From Onchocerca volvulus (lineage: Eukaryota > Nematoda > Chromadorea > Rhabditida > Onchocercidae): 64,000 nt of DNA. This document shows, one piece after another, positions 1-10,874 of the stretch. Each line of letters opens with the position of its first letter. Position 1 is the stretch's first letter. Below the pieces are notes generated by a model. The model saw nothing but the letters and a program-made list of their open reading frames with translations. It did not search any database and was not told the DNA's origin. The stretch is taken from NCBI GenBank assembly GCA_000499405.2, contig HG738140.1, positions 10,381,560 through 10,445,559 on the forward strand, given 5' to 3'. The position numbers were made by a program, and so were the translations under genes.

Positions 1-1358
1 TCCTTGTCATCACGCATTGTTCCATTCAGCTTTCCGTTCAATGTTGCACAACGATTCTTTTTATCAATCGGAGATTGAGGAAACGAAGATGCGTCATATT
101 CCAGGTCACCGTAAAACAGTGAATCCATCAGCAGGATATCGTAAGATTTTGAGAAATCTGAGTATGAGCAATATATGAAGAGAAGTGTTGTGATAGAAAC
201 GAATTTTACAGTTTTTTAGAATTTTAATTAATATTCGAAATTTGATAAAGTTAATAGCAAAAACAGAGAAATTTTGATGTGATAGATAAGTGTAAATAGT
301 CAGAGAAAATACTCATGAAATCATGGCAATTCAGGATGACATATACTCTTTTTTTCCAACTTTTTTGCGTTTTTTTTTTCTTTTTCTGTTAAGAAAATTT
401 GAGATTTCTCTAGAAATTATTTATAGTTGCAGTTAATCCAAGAAAAGCATGAAGATGGAAATTAAGATAAAATGAATTAGGTTTTACAAATTATTCAAAT
501 CCGAAGAAGTTGGCAACGTTTAGTTTTCGTAGTTGACTTAAATTATTAAATCATTAGAAATTAAAAAGCTTAAATCGAAAGATTCTTACTAAGACCTGAA
601 ATGTAATATCGAGCCATGAAATTTCGGGATTATAATTAACAAGATCGAAATTCTGAATTATTTAACAAAAAAAATATGTTGAAAACATTTTTTAAATTTT
701 TATAAATTATTTTTAAAACTCGGTATACAGATTAAAAATTGGAGAAGTTTGCACAGGAATTTCCAGATTAAATAATGAATTGAAGAATTAATAGGATGAA
801 TGATGCCGAATCGACTAAAACATATGTTCTTTGGAAATGTTAGCAGCAAGTTATGGGACGGACGCTCGAGGGTAACTTGGAAATCCCAAGTTGTAACAAA
901 GTTGAAGACCCAACATCGTCTCCTTTCCTATAACCTTACATTTAGGCACTACTGCTCAGTGAGCTTTCGCATTTTGCTGAAGTCATTTGATGTGTGTACG
1001 GATTTCTTAAAAAAAATTTGCCAGAAAAGAAACGAACGTTTAGTTTAATTTAGTTGTTTATGCTTTTTAGCATTTCTGAAAATTTCTAAACTCCTTAATG
1101 ACCATTTATTTCAACTAAAAATTTCAAAGCAAAGAAGTTCAGACCATAAATTACTATTTCATACAAGTTATTTTATAAGACTTTGCCTTCACAGATAGCA
1201 AGATAAATATTGGACATGATGATTATCTGAAACTTCACACCTCAAAAAAGGCAAAGGTAGTAATCTTTTTTCGAAATGATGATAGTCCGCGTATAACGGG
1301 AGAAATTAAAACGGCGCCTGGAAATTTGTTTAAGACAGAGGAAAGATGGAAAGATTGA
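1..1358 (+). CDS. 3' end of an unrecognised gene (two exons, cut by left edge)
   Basis: Exon 1 runs from the window edge to 140 and is read in the frame starting at base 2. A donor (C|GTAAGA) follows, and exon 2 runs from 1195, after TTCACAG, to the TGA at 1356-1358. The phases match: one base is carried over and two are supplied. Together the exons give about 100 residues, hydrophilic and rich in His, Lys and Ser, with HRKTVNPSAG before the junction and KAKVVIFFRNDDSPRITGE after it. The VxFFRNxD stretch weakly recalls the start of a doublecortin fold, but that is only an impression. If the donor is not used, exon 1 would instead end at the TGA at 176-178. There is no start codon in the window, so the bulk of the protein lies to the left. 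The function is unknown. Confidence 0.5.
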
Positions 1359-3293
1359 TTGCTTTCGTGCAAACTACTTTTTTCAATCTAGAAAAAAACT
1401 TATGAACTGACCAAAAAAATTTGAGTGAAAATTACAATAAAAAAATAAAAATTTTGGATGGAAATTATAGGGAAAAAATGTTGCATCAATAAATACTTAT
1501 TAGTAGTAATATAAAATGCATTTAATGGCTAAATTAAACTTCTAATGAAGCAAAAATTATTTTTTCGGACTGATCATTATCACTAATGTTGATAAACAAG
1601 ACTTATTGCTTTTCTAATAGAACAATTTATCATGTTGAGTGAATCCTTCCGCTCTCACTTACAACTGTTTGAAAAGTTTTTGCAAACAATGATATTTTGA
1701 TAGTAACAATCAGCCGGTGAGGTCTTGTTACATATATATATATATATATCCTCGTTGTTCTCATTTCGAATCTGAGAATTTCTAAAAATAAATAAAGTGA
1801 TTTCTGAGAGTTTGTTTTGAAATATCAAAGTTCGAATTTTGATGATTGGAGAGAAATTATTTTTATATTTCATCACTGTTTCACTTCAAAAATATATCTT
1901 CACATATCTGCTTTGCTGCATAATATGCGACAAGTCAGCAGTCAGTGATATTAACGACCATGAAAGGGGCTTATGGACAGACTCTTCACTAATGTCAAAC
2001 ATCGTCTAAAACAAGAAAATTACATTCGATCGATAATTCGGATTGTAAAATTCGAATTAAAAATATAAATTTCGTCGATCTTAATCATCACTGAGCTTTT
2101 ATGCAGGCAATATTTTTCATATAATTATTCAAGTCTCAAGCATGAATCCTTTATGTAACTGAAAATCCAAATTCTTTATTGCAAAATTCTAGCAATTTAA
2201 GATCAAGAGACAAAAATTTGCAAAAGCAGAAGACTGCCAGTAATTTATTTCATGTTTATTAAGTATCGTTACTCATTGGTTGTCTGACTGCTAAATTAAT
2301 ATTTTTAGTATTTCATTTTTGATTATGTAATTATTATTTGCTTAGTTCTCTCTTATTTATAAGTAAAATTCCTTTGCGTCGAATAATAATTTAAAAATGA
2401 TAAAAGTATTAATTTTTTATTGCAACCACAATTTCAAATTTTCACATTAAGTAAAAAATTGCGTTCTTTCAATATTTTTAATTTCACTTTCAAAATATAT
2501 CTCACATAATGATTATTTGTTGAAAAGACAGCACTAATTGAATTCACCGACCATGCATAATTTTCAAGAAATTTCTTTGCAAATTTCATTTTATCCAGTT
2601 TTATCTGCTTTTTTGTTCGTTCCTATTGTTATTTAACAATATCCGCAGTGTTAGTCATGACAATTTTGATTTAAAAATTTCTTGAACAATGCAATTCATC
2701 ATATTACCATCGATCACAAGAAATCCCAACTTCTGAAATCATTAATCTCAAAATTTTTAGTTTAAAATTAAACTCTACCAATCATCGTATACTGAGAAAT
2801 CTGGTAGGCTCTGAGCAACACAATGTTCATATGTCATGTTGCGCCGAATTATCGCAAGCAATATATTGCCACTGAGTATGGAAATCCCGAATGATAGTGT
2901 GGTTTTATACTTTCCAGTTCTCTTTCTTCTGGTTGACTTCTTCAAAATACACATTTTATTAGCCGTTGGATGTTGTATTGTCGATCTGCCGAATTGTCTT
3001 GCATAACTGCTTGAAACAGGTTATTGGTCATCAGTGATATTGGAGTTATGAATATGGTGATAGTGGAAACTGCTTGAAACAGCATCGAACTATTCACCAT
3101 CGAAGATTCATACAATATGAAATTAGATTTTTACAATAAACTCGACACACAACGTGCAAGCACTACTCATTAGCAGCCGAAACTCTAGGCCGAAACATAC
3201 AGTTACTTTAAATTGGATAATTAAACAGCCGAATATAACTATTTCATTTTTATATGATCGTCATGTGTACAAAAATAACTTGATTACTACTAC
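1359..3293. other. intergenic, no gene seen
   Basis: This is AT-rich sequence with stops in all frames, and I found no splice-linked coding frame. It holds a short (AT)n run at 1732-1749. The phrase AACTGCTTGAAACAG occurs twice, near 3006 and 3068, which suggests a small local duplication. Confidence 0.6.
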
Positions 3294-3413
3294 ATGTCAA
3301 CAATGCCTGGGATTCCCAGGCCATCTCCGACCCAAGTACTAACCAGGCCCAAAACTGCTCAACTTGACAGATCGGACGAAATGTCGAGCTTTCAACGTGT
3401 TGAACAACCAATG
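3294..3413 (-). rRNA. 5S rRNA-like element, probably a diverged copy or pseudogene
   Basis: Read on the minus strand, the middle 90 or so bases align without gaps to the nematode 5S rRNA as I remember it. They include CACGTTGAA, CGTCCGATCTG, CAAGTTGAGCA, the internal promoter region GGTTAGTACTTGGGTCGGAGA, and GGCCTGGGAATCCCAGG. The outer 12 or so bases at each end have diverged and no longer form the terminal helix (5' ATTGGTTGTTC against 3' TTGTTGACAT). A T-run that could end Pol III transcription lies about 20 bases beyond the 3' end. A conserved core with a broken closing stem favours a dispersed pseudogene or decaying copy. No SL RNA gene, which often accompanies 5S in nematodes, was seen nearby. 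The ends are approximate. Confidence 0.65.
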
Positions 3414-3909
3414 AATTGCTGTTATAAGTAATGATAACTGTGACAATATATGTATGAGTCAGTTTAGTTCCATCTTTAACGAATAATCGCATAGCGTAAC
3501 TTTCCAAACTCTCCCGTCAATCGCTTCGTTTCTCAAAAATGTATTCAACGAGTTATGACATGTGACATTCGCGTGGCTGAACAATCTTAGTTTTATTGAA
3601 TACTAACTGTGCTTGGCCACGTTCCATAGCGCCGGTCCAACTAGTCTGTATAAATAAAAATGTCCGCTCAATTACTTTTACCCGTCACAGGTGTGACGGG
3701 TAAAAAAAAAACTAGGCATATCTATATAAGAACACGAACGCAACATTGTTTCAAAATTTCAAATCAATGTGAAGAACTTGCAACGTTTCTACATTTTAAT
3801 TGACGTAGATTGAAGATTATGTCTGCTTTTCAGCTGCAACTTTTGCCAGGTTTCACGTGATCGTTGTTCGACAACAATAGCGATCTTATTTTTGTTTGTT
3901 CTTTTTCAG
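3414..3909. other. intergenic, upstream of the BCCIP homologue
   Basis: About 500 bases lie between the 5S-like element and the BCCIP acceptor. The stretch contains a TATA-like TATAAATAAA near 3649 and the perfect palindrome annotated separately. No coding exon is supported. Confidence 0.5.
3676..3705. repeat. perfect 14-bp inverted repeat (palindrome)
   Basis: TTTTACCCGTCACA, a GG centre, and TGTGACGGGTAAAA form two perfect 14-base arms with a two-base spacer, followed by an A-run. A two-base loop is too tight for an RNA hairpin of full length, so a duplex protein-binding dyad is more natural. The right half contains AGGTGTGA, which equals the T-box half-site. It lies about 200 bases upstream of the BCCIP start, so a regulatory role is possible but inferred. 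Confidence 0.6.
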
Positions 3910-3932
3910 CTTGTGAGTACATTCACCCGGGA

Positions 3933-6506
3933 ATGAAGGTTCAGAAGTGTGATTCTGGCGAGGAAAGACTGGATGATTCGGTTAGTTCTTCCAAACAATT
4001 ATTACTTGTTCGGCACTGTACCATCAACAAAAAGGCTAAAGTTAGGCGAATTTCTGGATGAGTTACGACTTTGTTGCAGGATGAATCAACGGATGAAGAC
4101 AAATTGATGAGGGATGATTTAGACGATGCTGAGAAATTGATTTTTGATTTCGAGGCCTATCCTATGAATGATAGCGACAAAGAGGGCCTTATCAATCTTT
4201 TAACACAGGCATTTTTAAAAATTTTTTTCCATTTACGTATATCAGAATTTAATCCTAAATTTATTTTTAGTGAAACAAATAAAATCAAAGTAGTTAGGTG
4301 CTGTTTTATTTGTTCTGAATTATATGTTCTGAAAACAAGCAAAACTGCACCGAACTAGCTTGATTTAATTAATTTGTTTTTCTATTCTTGCAAATAGTAA
4401 TACACGGTTGATTGGTGAATTAAAAGTTGAATTTTTCTAAAAAAAAATTTATTTGTTCCTCAAAATTTTTAATTTATATTATGCCATTAACAATAAATCA
4501 CCTTTTGATACGTTTAGTCATTGCTATCTTTTTACTTATTTGACCATGTACGTATTCTTGAAATGTAATGAAATACTTTTTTTTTTTTGCACGTCATGGT
4601 AGAAAAATTTTCATTCAGAAAAGAAGAATATCATGAAATCACTGGATCTCTTTTGCAGATCTTTCTTCGTGCCGATGTAGATGTGAAACAGATGGCAGAT
4701 ATCTTAGTGGAACAATCACCATTTGGCTGCGTTTATCGAGTATATCTCTTTGTTATTAATAAAAACTGCAGCTTTTTCAGTTCTGTTCCATACCTATTTT
4801 GCAAATAATATTTATTTGAAAACATCGAGACCAATCCTCTTTTATCAATTATTTTTGAATAGAAAGATTCGAAAAGTAGAATTTTCGCGGATCCAGATTA
4901 TTGATAAGTTTTCAGCCTGCTGAGGAATTTTTGGATGACGATGATGAAGGTATTGTGTACGGTGCGCTGTCTATGTTGGAACTGGGTAGAGATCAGGTTT
5001 TTACTTTTACTTTTAAATATACTGGAATACTTTAATTGTTTTTGTGCTACTTACACATTGATGTTTTGAAAATCATTGAGATATTTTATTGCAGAAATTC
5101 CAAACAGATATTTGGACTCTATTGAAAACAAAAGCACAAAAATATTCCATTGATAAGAAAATATTATCTATTTTGGATAATTTATCGACTGCAGATTCGG
5201 ACATTCGTGTTGGTTTGCTAATCAACGAGAGGTTACTCCACTTTCCCACAACTATTGCTTCTCCTGCTTTCAAATCATTAGCGTATGTTATTTTTTTAAT
5301 TTCATTTCTAGAAAGTTTTTTGGGTACTTTCTTTTTCTCTTTTTCTCTGTTATGGTCTTTCAGTCTCTCCTTTTTTTTTTTTCATCCTTATGAAATTATT
5401 GATTTAAAAACTGTTCGCTTTTTTGTTTGTGAATTTTTCCAAAATTCACGATAATTCATCGTTTCTAAAGAATTTTGGATTTCCTAAATCCCTAAAAATA
5501 AATTGAGTTAAATCAGAAAATATTTAGTTCTTCGAACATAATTAACCCGAAAGAAATATGTTATATATAAGGTAGGGATGTCGTTTACAAAAAGCTTAAT
5601 TAAAAAGGCTTGGATCTGTTCCGTAAATCTTTGTGTCTTGATTTCACTTCAGTTTTCTTTTCATTCAGTACTGCGTTATGGATGGCATTGTTGTTGGAGA
5701 GCTTATTTCCAAATTTCACATTTCATACTACAAAAATTTCAAAAACAATGGAGTCATCCAATAAAATTTTTTAATTAATGTGGCAAAGAGAAAAAATATA
5801 TTGAGTGGGTTTCAGCGTTGTATTTTTCAAATTTTTCCTTTTAGGGTTGATTTGAAAAAGTCTGGTGCACAATATCGCTTTTCTCATATTGTTTTGATTT
5901 TGAAAATTCGAATTGCTGATAGCGACGTTAATAATGAACAAGGTAGAGCAAGTGCTTCTAATGCAGCCAAGAATGGGAAAAAGTTAACTAAGGCGCAAAA
6001 AAAGCGCATTGCAGCGAACGCGATTGCCAATGCCAAGGTTATTTATGACAATCAGGAAGAGGAGCTTTTATTTCGGGTATAGATTATAATCATAATTTAG
6101 CTGAATTTTTTTGAAATCAAATTCCAGTTCTTAACTGATGGATTTCTGGTGTCTGTGAATAGAATCTGATTTTTTTCTAACTGTTTAAAGTGTTTTGAAT
6201 TTACTATTTACTCATTGTTTATTCAGGAATTTTGAAATACAGAAACCAAGAAGTTCATGATGTTTATACTTGTTTTCTCTTTCTTTTTCTTTTCCTTTTT
6301 TTTTTTTTTTATTCCAATGATTTCAGGGTGATCTGCAGTTTAACTTTTTCCAGTATCCGGTTCAATCAGATGTAGAAAAAGATTCTAAATTTGGTTCAGT
6401 TGTACTGAAAGGTGTCATTTATAGACCTTATAGGCGTGTTTGTTTTCTTGATAATAATACGTTTCATCGGTACATTGAACTCATTAGTTCAATAGAAAAG
6501 CTTTGA
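3933..6506 (+). CDS. bccip: BCCIP/BCP1 family protein
   Basis: Seven exons: 3933-3980, 4080-4208, 4659-4739, 4916-4996, 5095-5282, 5845-6076 and 6327-6506. All phases agree and give 312 residues, close to the roughly 314 of human BCCIP. Family landmarks are visible in order: an acidic N terminus, IFDFEAYPMNDSDKEG, IFLRADVDVKQMADILVEQ, GLLINERLLHFP, the lysine-rich KKLTKAQKKR segment, EEELLF, and a C-terminal beta-strand region around VIYRPYRRVCFL. The family is nuclear or nucleolar; BCCIP interacts with BRCA2 and p21 in animals, and Bcp1 chaperones ribosomal protein L23 in yeast. The ATG sits 24 bases after CTTTTTCAG (acceptor at 3909), which suggests an SL trans-splice site; an in-frame TTG upstream is less likely. 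Exon 2 ends CAG|GCATTT, implying a GC-AG intron with a poor donor. A polyadenylation signal AATAAA lies near 6682. Confidence 0.9.
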
Positions 6507-7957
6507 TAAGCTATTATTTCGTTTAATGATATTCCGTTTCTCATTGATAAATTCATTTACAGAATCTTTTATTGAATTGGAAAAAATTATCCTTGCGGTT
6601 ATGTTATCTGTGTGTATAATGTTCTTGCTGGAATTATCTTTTTTAATTTCGAAATATGTTGTTTGTTCAAATTTTGAATAGAATAAATATTTTATTGTTT
6701 TATTGCGAAGTACAGATTTAAAAAAAAAAATGATAGTTGCTGATATAAAAAATTGATTGCTGTTATTGCTGGATCATTGCAAAGTACGGAAATTCCTGTA
6801 ATATTCAAATATCTATTGATGACGAAACATTTCTTAAATATCTGCAGTGTCGCTTATTAAAATGTTAAAACTTGAAAGTTCCCGATACTGGGGTTTTCCA
6901 ACGTAATTTTATTCGAGACTGAGTATCTCTAATCTGTTTAAGTGTGAACTGTAATTGGCTGGATTCATCTTTGATTTTAACAGCAGAAAATTAATTTGAA
7001 ATGATAAAGAGCAGCGTACGAAGCTGTGACAAGTTCAAATGCGAGGGACTATGACTGGTGACCATGGTTACCGCATTGTGTATTTCGTTCATCATTCTCT
7101 TCAGGAAACTCTTTCTAGAAATCTTTAGTAATAGTAATGGGAATTCCTGATTTAATTGTGATTGTCACTATTTTAAGAATTATATTTGGCAATATTATTG
7201 AATTTAATTATTTGAGGAAAGTGTACTATCTTGTAAATAGAAGAGAAGTTGAAAGAATCCGAAATTTCAGCGCCTTGCACCAATATTTGCAGTTATTTCA
7301 AATGTTTGAGAACATAAAAAGAGACTGTTAAAAGATTCATTAAAAAGTTTTTTTGAATTTGCCTTTTGATGTTTCAAATCATATTAGATGCAGTGCTTAA
7401 TGAAGTGAACACTGGCGAAGAATTTTTCGTTCATTATTTTCGATTCTAATTTTTCCAGGTTCTTGGAAAGTGACTTTTTGACCTTTCAAAATTTAGAATT
7501 ATTTTGATATTTTCGAAATATTTTGAATAATTCAAGGAAAACAGTGAGCGCAAAAATCAACGGCTATTCAGTTTTCTTGTAAAATTACTGGGAAGTACTG
7601 AATATTTCTCAACAGAGTATTGAATTTATTGAAATACTGAGTTTTTTTGTACTTTTCAGTGGAACTCGTTAGATTTTGAAGAACTTTCGAATCTTTTATG
7701 GAGATAGCATAAAGCAATGGAGAACAAGAAAATATTATAGCAGCATAATCGTTTTTAAAAAGCAAGTCGAGAGATTTTTAGTGAGGATTTTTTTTTTTAA
7801 ATTATCCTTCCTTTGAGTCATTTCATCTCTGCCTGTTATATATCAGAATTATAATCAAATTACAGACTTGGAAGAATGCGATTGAACACTTTCATAAACT
7901 CTCATTTGTAAAGCATACAGAACATGCAAATATTTATTTAAAAAAATAAGTTTATAG
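6507..7957. other. intergenic, 3' UTR of BCCIP then no gene seen
   Basis: The first 200 bases are probably the BCCIP 3' UTR, ending near AATAAA at about 6682. The rest is AT-rich. An open frame at 7137-7331 uses an alternative start and lacks splice partners, so it is not called. Confidence 0.5.
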
Positions 7958-7960
7958 CCG

Positions 7961-10051
7961 ATGATGTCGATGATGCAACAACCGCTGACGAACTTATCTC
8001 AGGATATCGGATACTTTATACCGAAATCAATGAATGATTCAAACATTCAAAACTCAGTCCAGAAATCTAATGAGAAATCCATCTTTGGTATGTCTTGTGA
8101 TTATCATTTTGATTCCATTTCAAATAATTAAGAATTGAAACAATATTCTAAAGAATTTGTGCTGGATGAACGAAAGCTTTCTAATTTTTTGCATTATGAT
8201 ATGAAACATGAAGAATTTCAGGGCAAAGTAATGCACAATGTGTGACTTACCCTCAGTTATCCACGAAAGATTTTGCACAACTTCAAGTAATTAATCACTT
8301 ACATTTAACAGAAATATTGAAATCTAAAAGTCCTGGGGATCAATTACCTTCAGACTAAATTTGATGCAAATATTCCTCTAATTTTCATTCGTTTTATAAA
8401 TTTCTATGAAGAAAATTATAATTTGGTAAAGCAGAGATTACTACAAATTAGCTTGATAGTTCTAACCACTTCACATCTACAACAAAAAGGCACTTTTTTT
8501 TCTAATTTTTACATACATCTTATATCTTCTTTCATGCTTATTTCTTTTTATGAAAATTTCATTTTATAGTTTGATGATAGTACCATTAAACAATCAAACG
8601 ACACGAGAGGATTTTCGTTCAAAAAAGTAAGCCCTGTTGCCAGTGAATCGTCATTTCTAAGTACCATAAATGAGGAGATACCAGAAATGAATGAAGAAAA
8701 TACATCTGATTACGATATGGATAGTTTAGAAGAAATAGCATCAGTTAAGATTCTCTCCTCTTCATCTCCAAGAAGTCGAAATTCATCCAGAAGTTTTACA
8801 ACGAATAATTCTACAGAAATGAAATCGACGGATTTTGAAATCATAAGTTATGCAAATAATAGTAACAGTAGCAGTAATTCGTCAAGGGTCAGTATACCAC
8901 CACCTATTAAACAGTCGACGCAAGCGAAGCAATATGTATCGAGATCAGTAATCCATGATATAAATATCAGTGAAATTAAAAGTGATACGTTGTCTTCCAC
9001 GACGAGAACGAGTGAAAATCATAAATCTTATCATTATGGAGCGGAAGAACATAAAAGAGAAAAGAAATTGAAGCATTTAGAAGAAAAACAGAAGCATAGG
9101 GATAGCGATAACACTCACAGCACAAGGCTCAATAAACTAAATTCCGGAAGCATCCAGAAATATGAATCGAGAAGTAGTTGTAGTGAAAGTAGTCGAAGTT
9201 CTCAGGAATCGAGTGTTCTGAATAAAAGTTCATACAAGTATAAAAACCGATCAACTATCATCGATACGAATCATTTCGCAGATATCAAATGTCATGTTGA
9301 CGATCTTGCAAAATCCGAACAATTCGACATTTCATCACATCCCGTGTTAAGACGGAAAAACTTTTTAGCAGATTTTGATAACAGCTTAAATAAAACCAAA
9401 CTTGATGGCAAAAAATGTAAAAACGTTGCGGTACAAACAGTTCATTTAGAACAGAACTGTGACCTTTTGCCTATGTTTACTCCTCTTCTACTAAAAGATA
9501 TTGAGGGTAAGATTCTGTCTAAAATCAATAAATTAATTTAATTAAATAAGAGAAATAATTTTATTCCGAAAATTCTGTGAGGATATTAAGAATTCTCAAA
9601 ATTTTAAGTGCTCTAACATCTCGAATTGCTTGCGTTGTCTTACTCATTAACTTCCTTTTCGAATGGAAAAATTAAAAATGATGGGAATTCTTTTGTTCTT
9701 ATTTTGAATTTTATTTCTCATTCATATCTTCTCTAAAATTCACAAAGAATTTGTACGAATCAAATTTGAATTTATTTTCACGAGAATTAAATTGAAATTT
9801 TCGATTTCAACTTTTGTTCTTCAATCTTTTAAACAATTGTAGAAAATATGAAAGAAATGAGTGAACGAGAAGCTGTTTCTACAATCATGCAAACACATGT
9901 GGATTTGATCAAAAGACAAGCACAGCGTGAGAAACGTATGCTGGAAGAATGGGATTCTGCTATTAGCGATTTGGAAGAACGATGTCAGTTCGTCAATTTC
10001 GAACGGTTGAAATTACTTCTTCATAGCAATGATTATTTTTACGCTTTTTGA
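7961..10051 (+). CDS. unrecognised Ser-rich protein with charged helical C terminus
   Basis: Four exons with matching phases: 7961-8087, 8222-8286, 8570-9506 and 9843-10051, giving 445 residues. The ATG lies three bases after TTTATAG (7957), consistent with SL trans-splicing. Residues 1-60 are Gln/Asn/Ser-rich (MMSMMQQPLTNLSQD). The long third exon is low-complexity and hydrophilic, with Ser/Asn runs, many Lys-Glu stretches (HKREKKLKHLEEKQKHRD) and a block around NVAVQTVHLEQ. The last exon is strongly helical and charged (EREAVSTIMQTHVDLIKRQ, REKRMLEEWDSAISDLEER), as in a coiled coil. There is no signal peptide or membrane segment. The layout of disordered scaffold plus coiled-coil end resembles cytoskeletal or centrosomal adaptors, but I cannot assign a family. 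The final exon could be extended by an unseen splice. AATAAA occurs near 10621. Confidence 0.7.
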
Positions 10052-10874
10052 ACTTGAAATTTAAACATCGCTGATGGCATCTGTTCCACAGAATAAGCCT
10101 TCTAATAACCATTTAGCATCAGTAAGATTTATAAATAACCAAAGAAACATAATGATTTCTAATGATCGTAATATTAAGATCTGAACTTATTGTTATTAAA
10201 AAAATACATATATGTTATCTATTTCGTTACCATCGAACATACTATTCTATTCTGTTCTAGAATTCTCATAATTCATTTCGAAGTTGTATCCTTTCTACTT
10301 TAAAATTTTCATATTACGATGAAGTATTATTTTTGTCTTGTGAATATTCTGCGAAGTTTTATCAAAAACCTTTAATATTATTTCATCTATTGTGAAATGT
10401 TCTTTTTTTATAGAATTTTCCAAATTTCTTTCTTGCAGATTTTGAATTTGAAATAAAAGAAGGCATGCTGTGAGATTCATAGAATGAAGAAAGGAATCAT
10501 CATTTCTCTTGCCTTTTTCATTTGAAACACTGAACTTAGTCATCGCCAGTGGTTTTGCCCACTAAAATTTCATTCTTACTTTAATTGTTAAAAGCAACAA
10601 TTTTTACTGCATCGAATGAGAATAAAACATATGTGAGATTATGAAGAATACGACGGCTCATATAAGTTAATAATACAATAAATTAATATAGAATATTGAA
10701 AATTAATAACATTTTTCGCTCACTTTTGTTTTTAGCAATACTGATTATTTTAAAAGTTTCATTCCAATTTTAAATAGCTCGGAATAGAGGTTCGTCATAA
10801 TTGAGAATTTGAGTCGTTTGGCAAAAAAATAATTTAAAGATTCTGTATGAAAATGCAATAAATAATTTTGAGAA
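10052..10874. other. intergenic between convergent genes
   Basis: AT-rich spacer between two genes that converge on it. AATAAA at about 10621 on the plus strand could end the upstream gene. The 82-codon minus-strand open frame at 10295-10543 has no family resemblance and is not called. Confidence 0.5.

Noticed and set aside
800..1048. 82-codon open frame
   Set aside because: The upstream acceptor puts it out of frame, there is no family resemblance, and the flanking exons at 140 and 1195 splice together in phase without it.
4209..4358. Extension of BCCIP exon 2 through QAFLKIFFHL
   Set aside because: It superficially resembles the family's QLFLK, but the exon at 4659 (IFLRADVDVKQMAD) fits the family and keeps the frame to the end.
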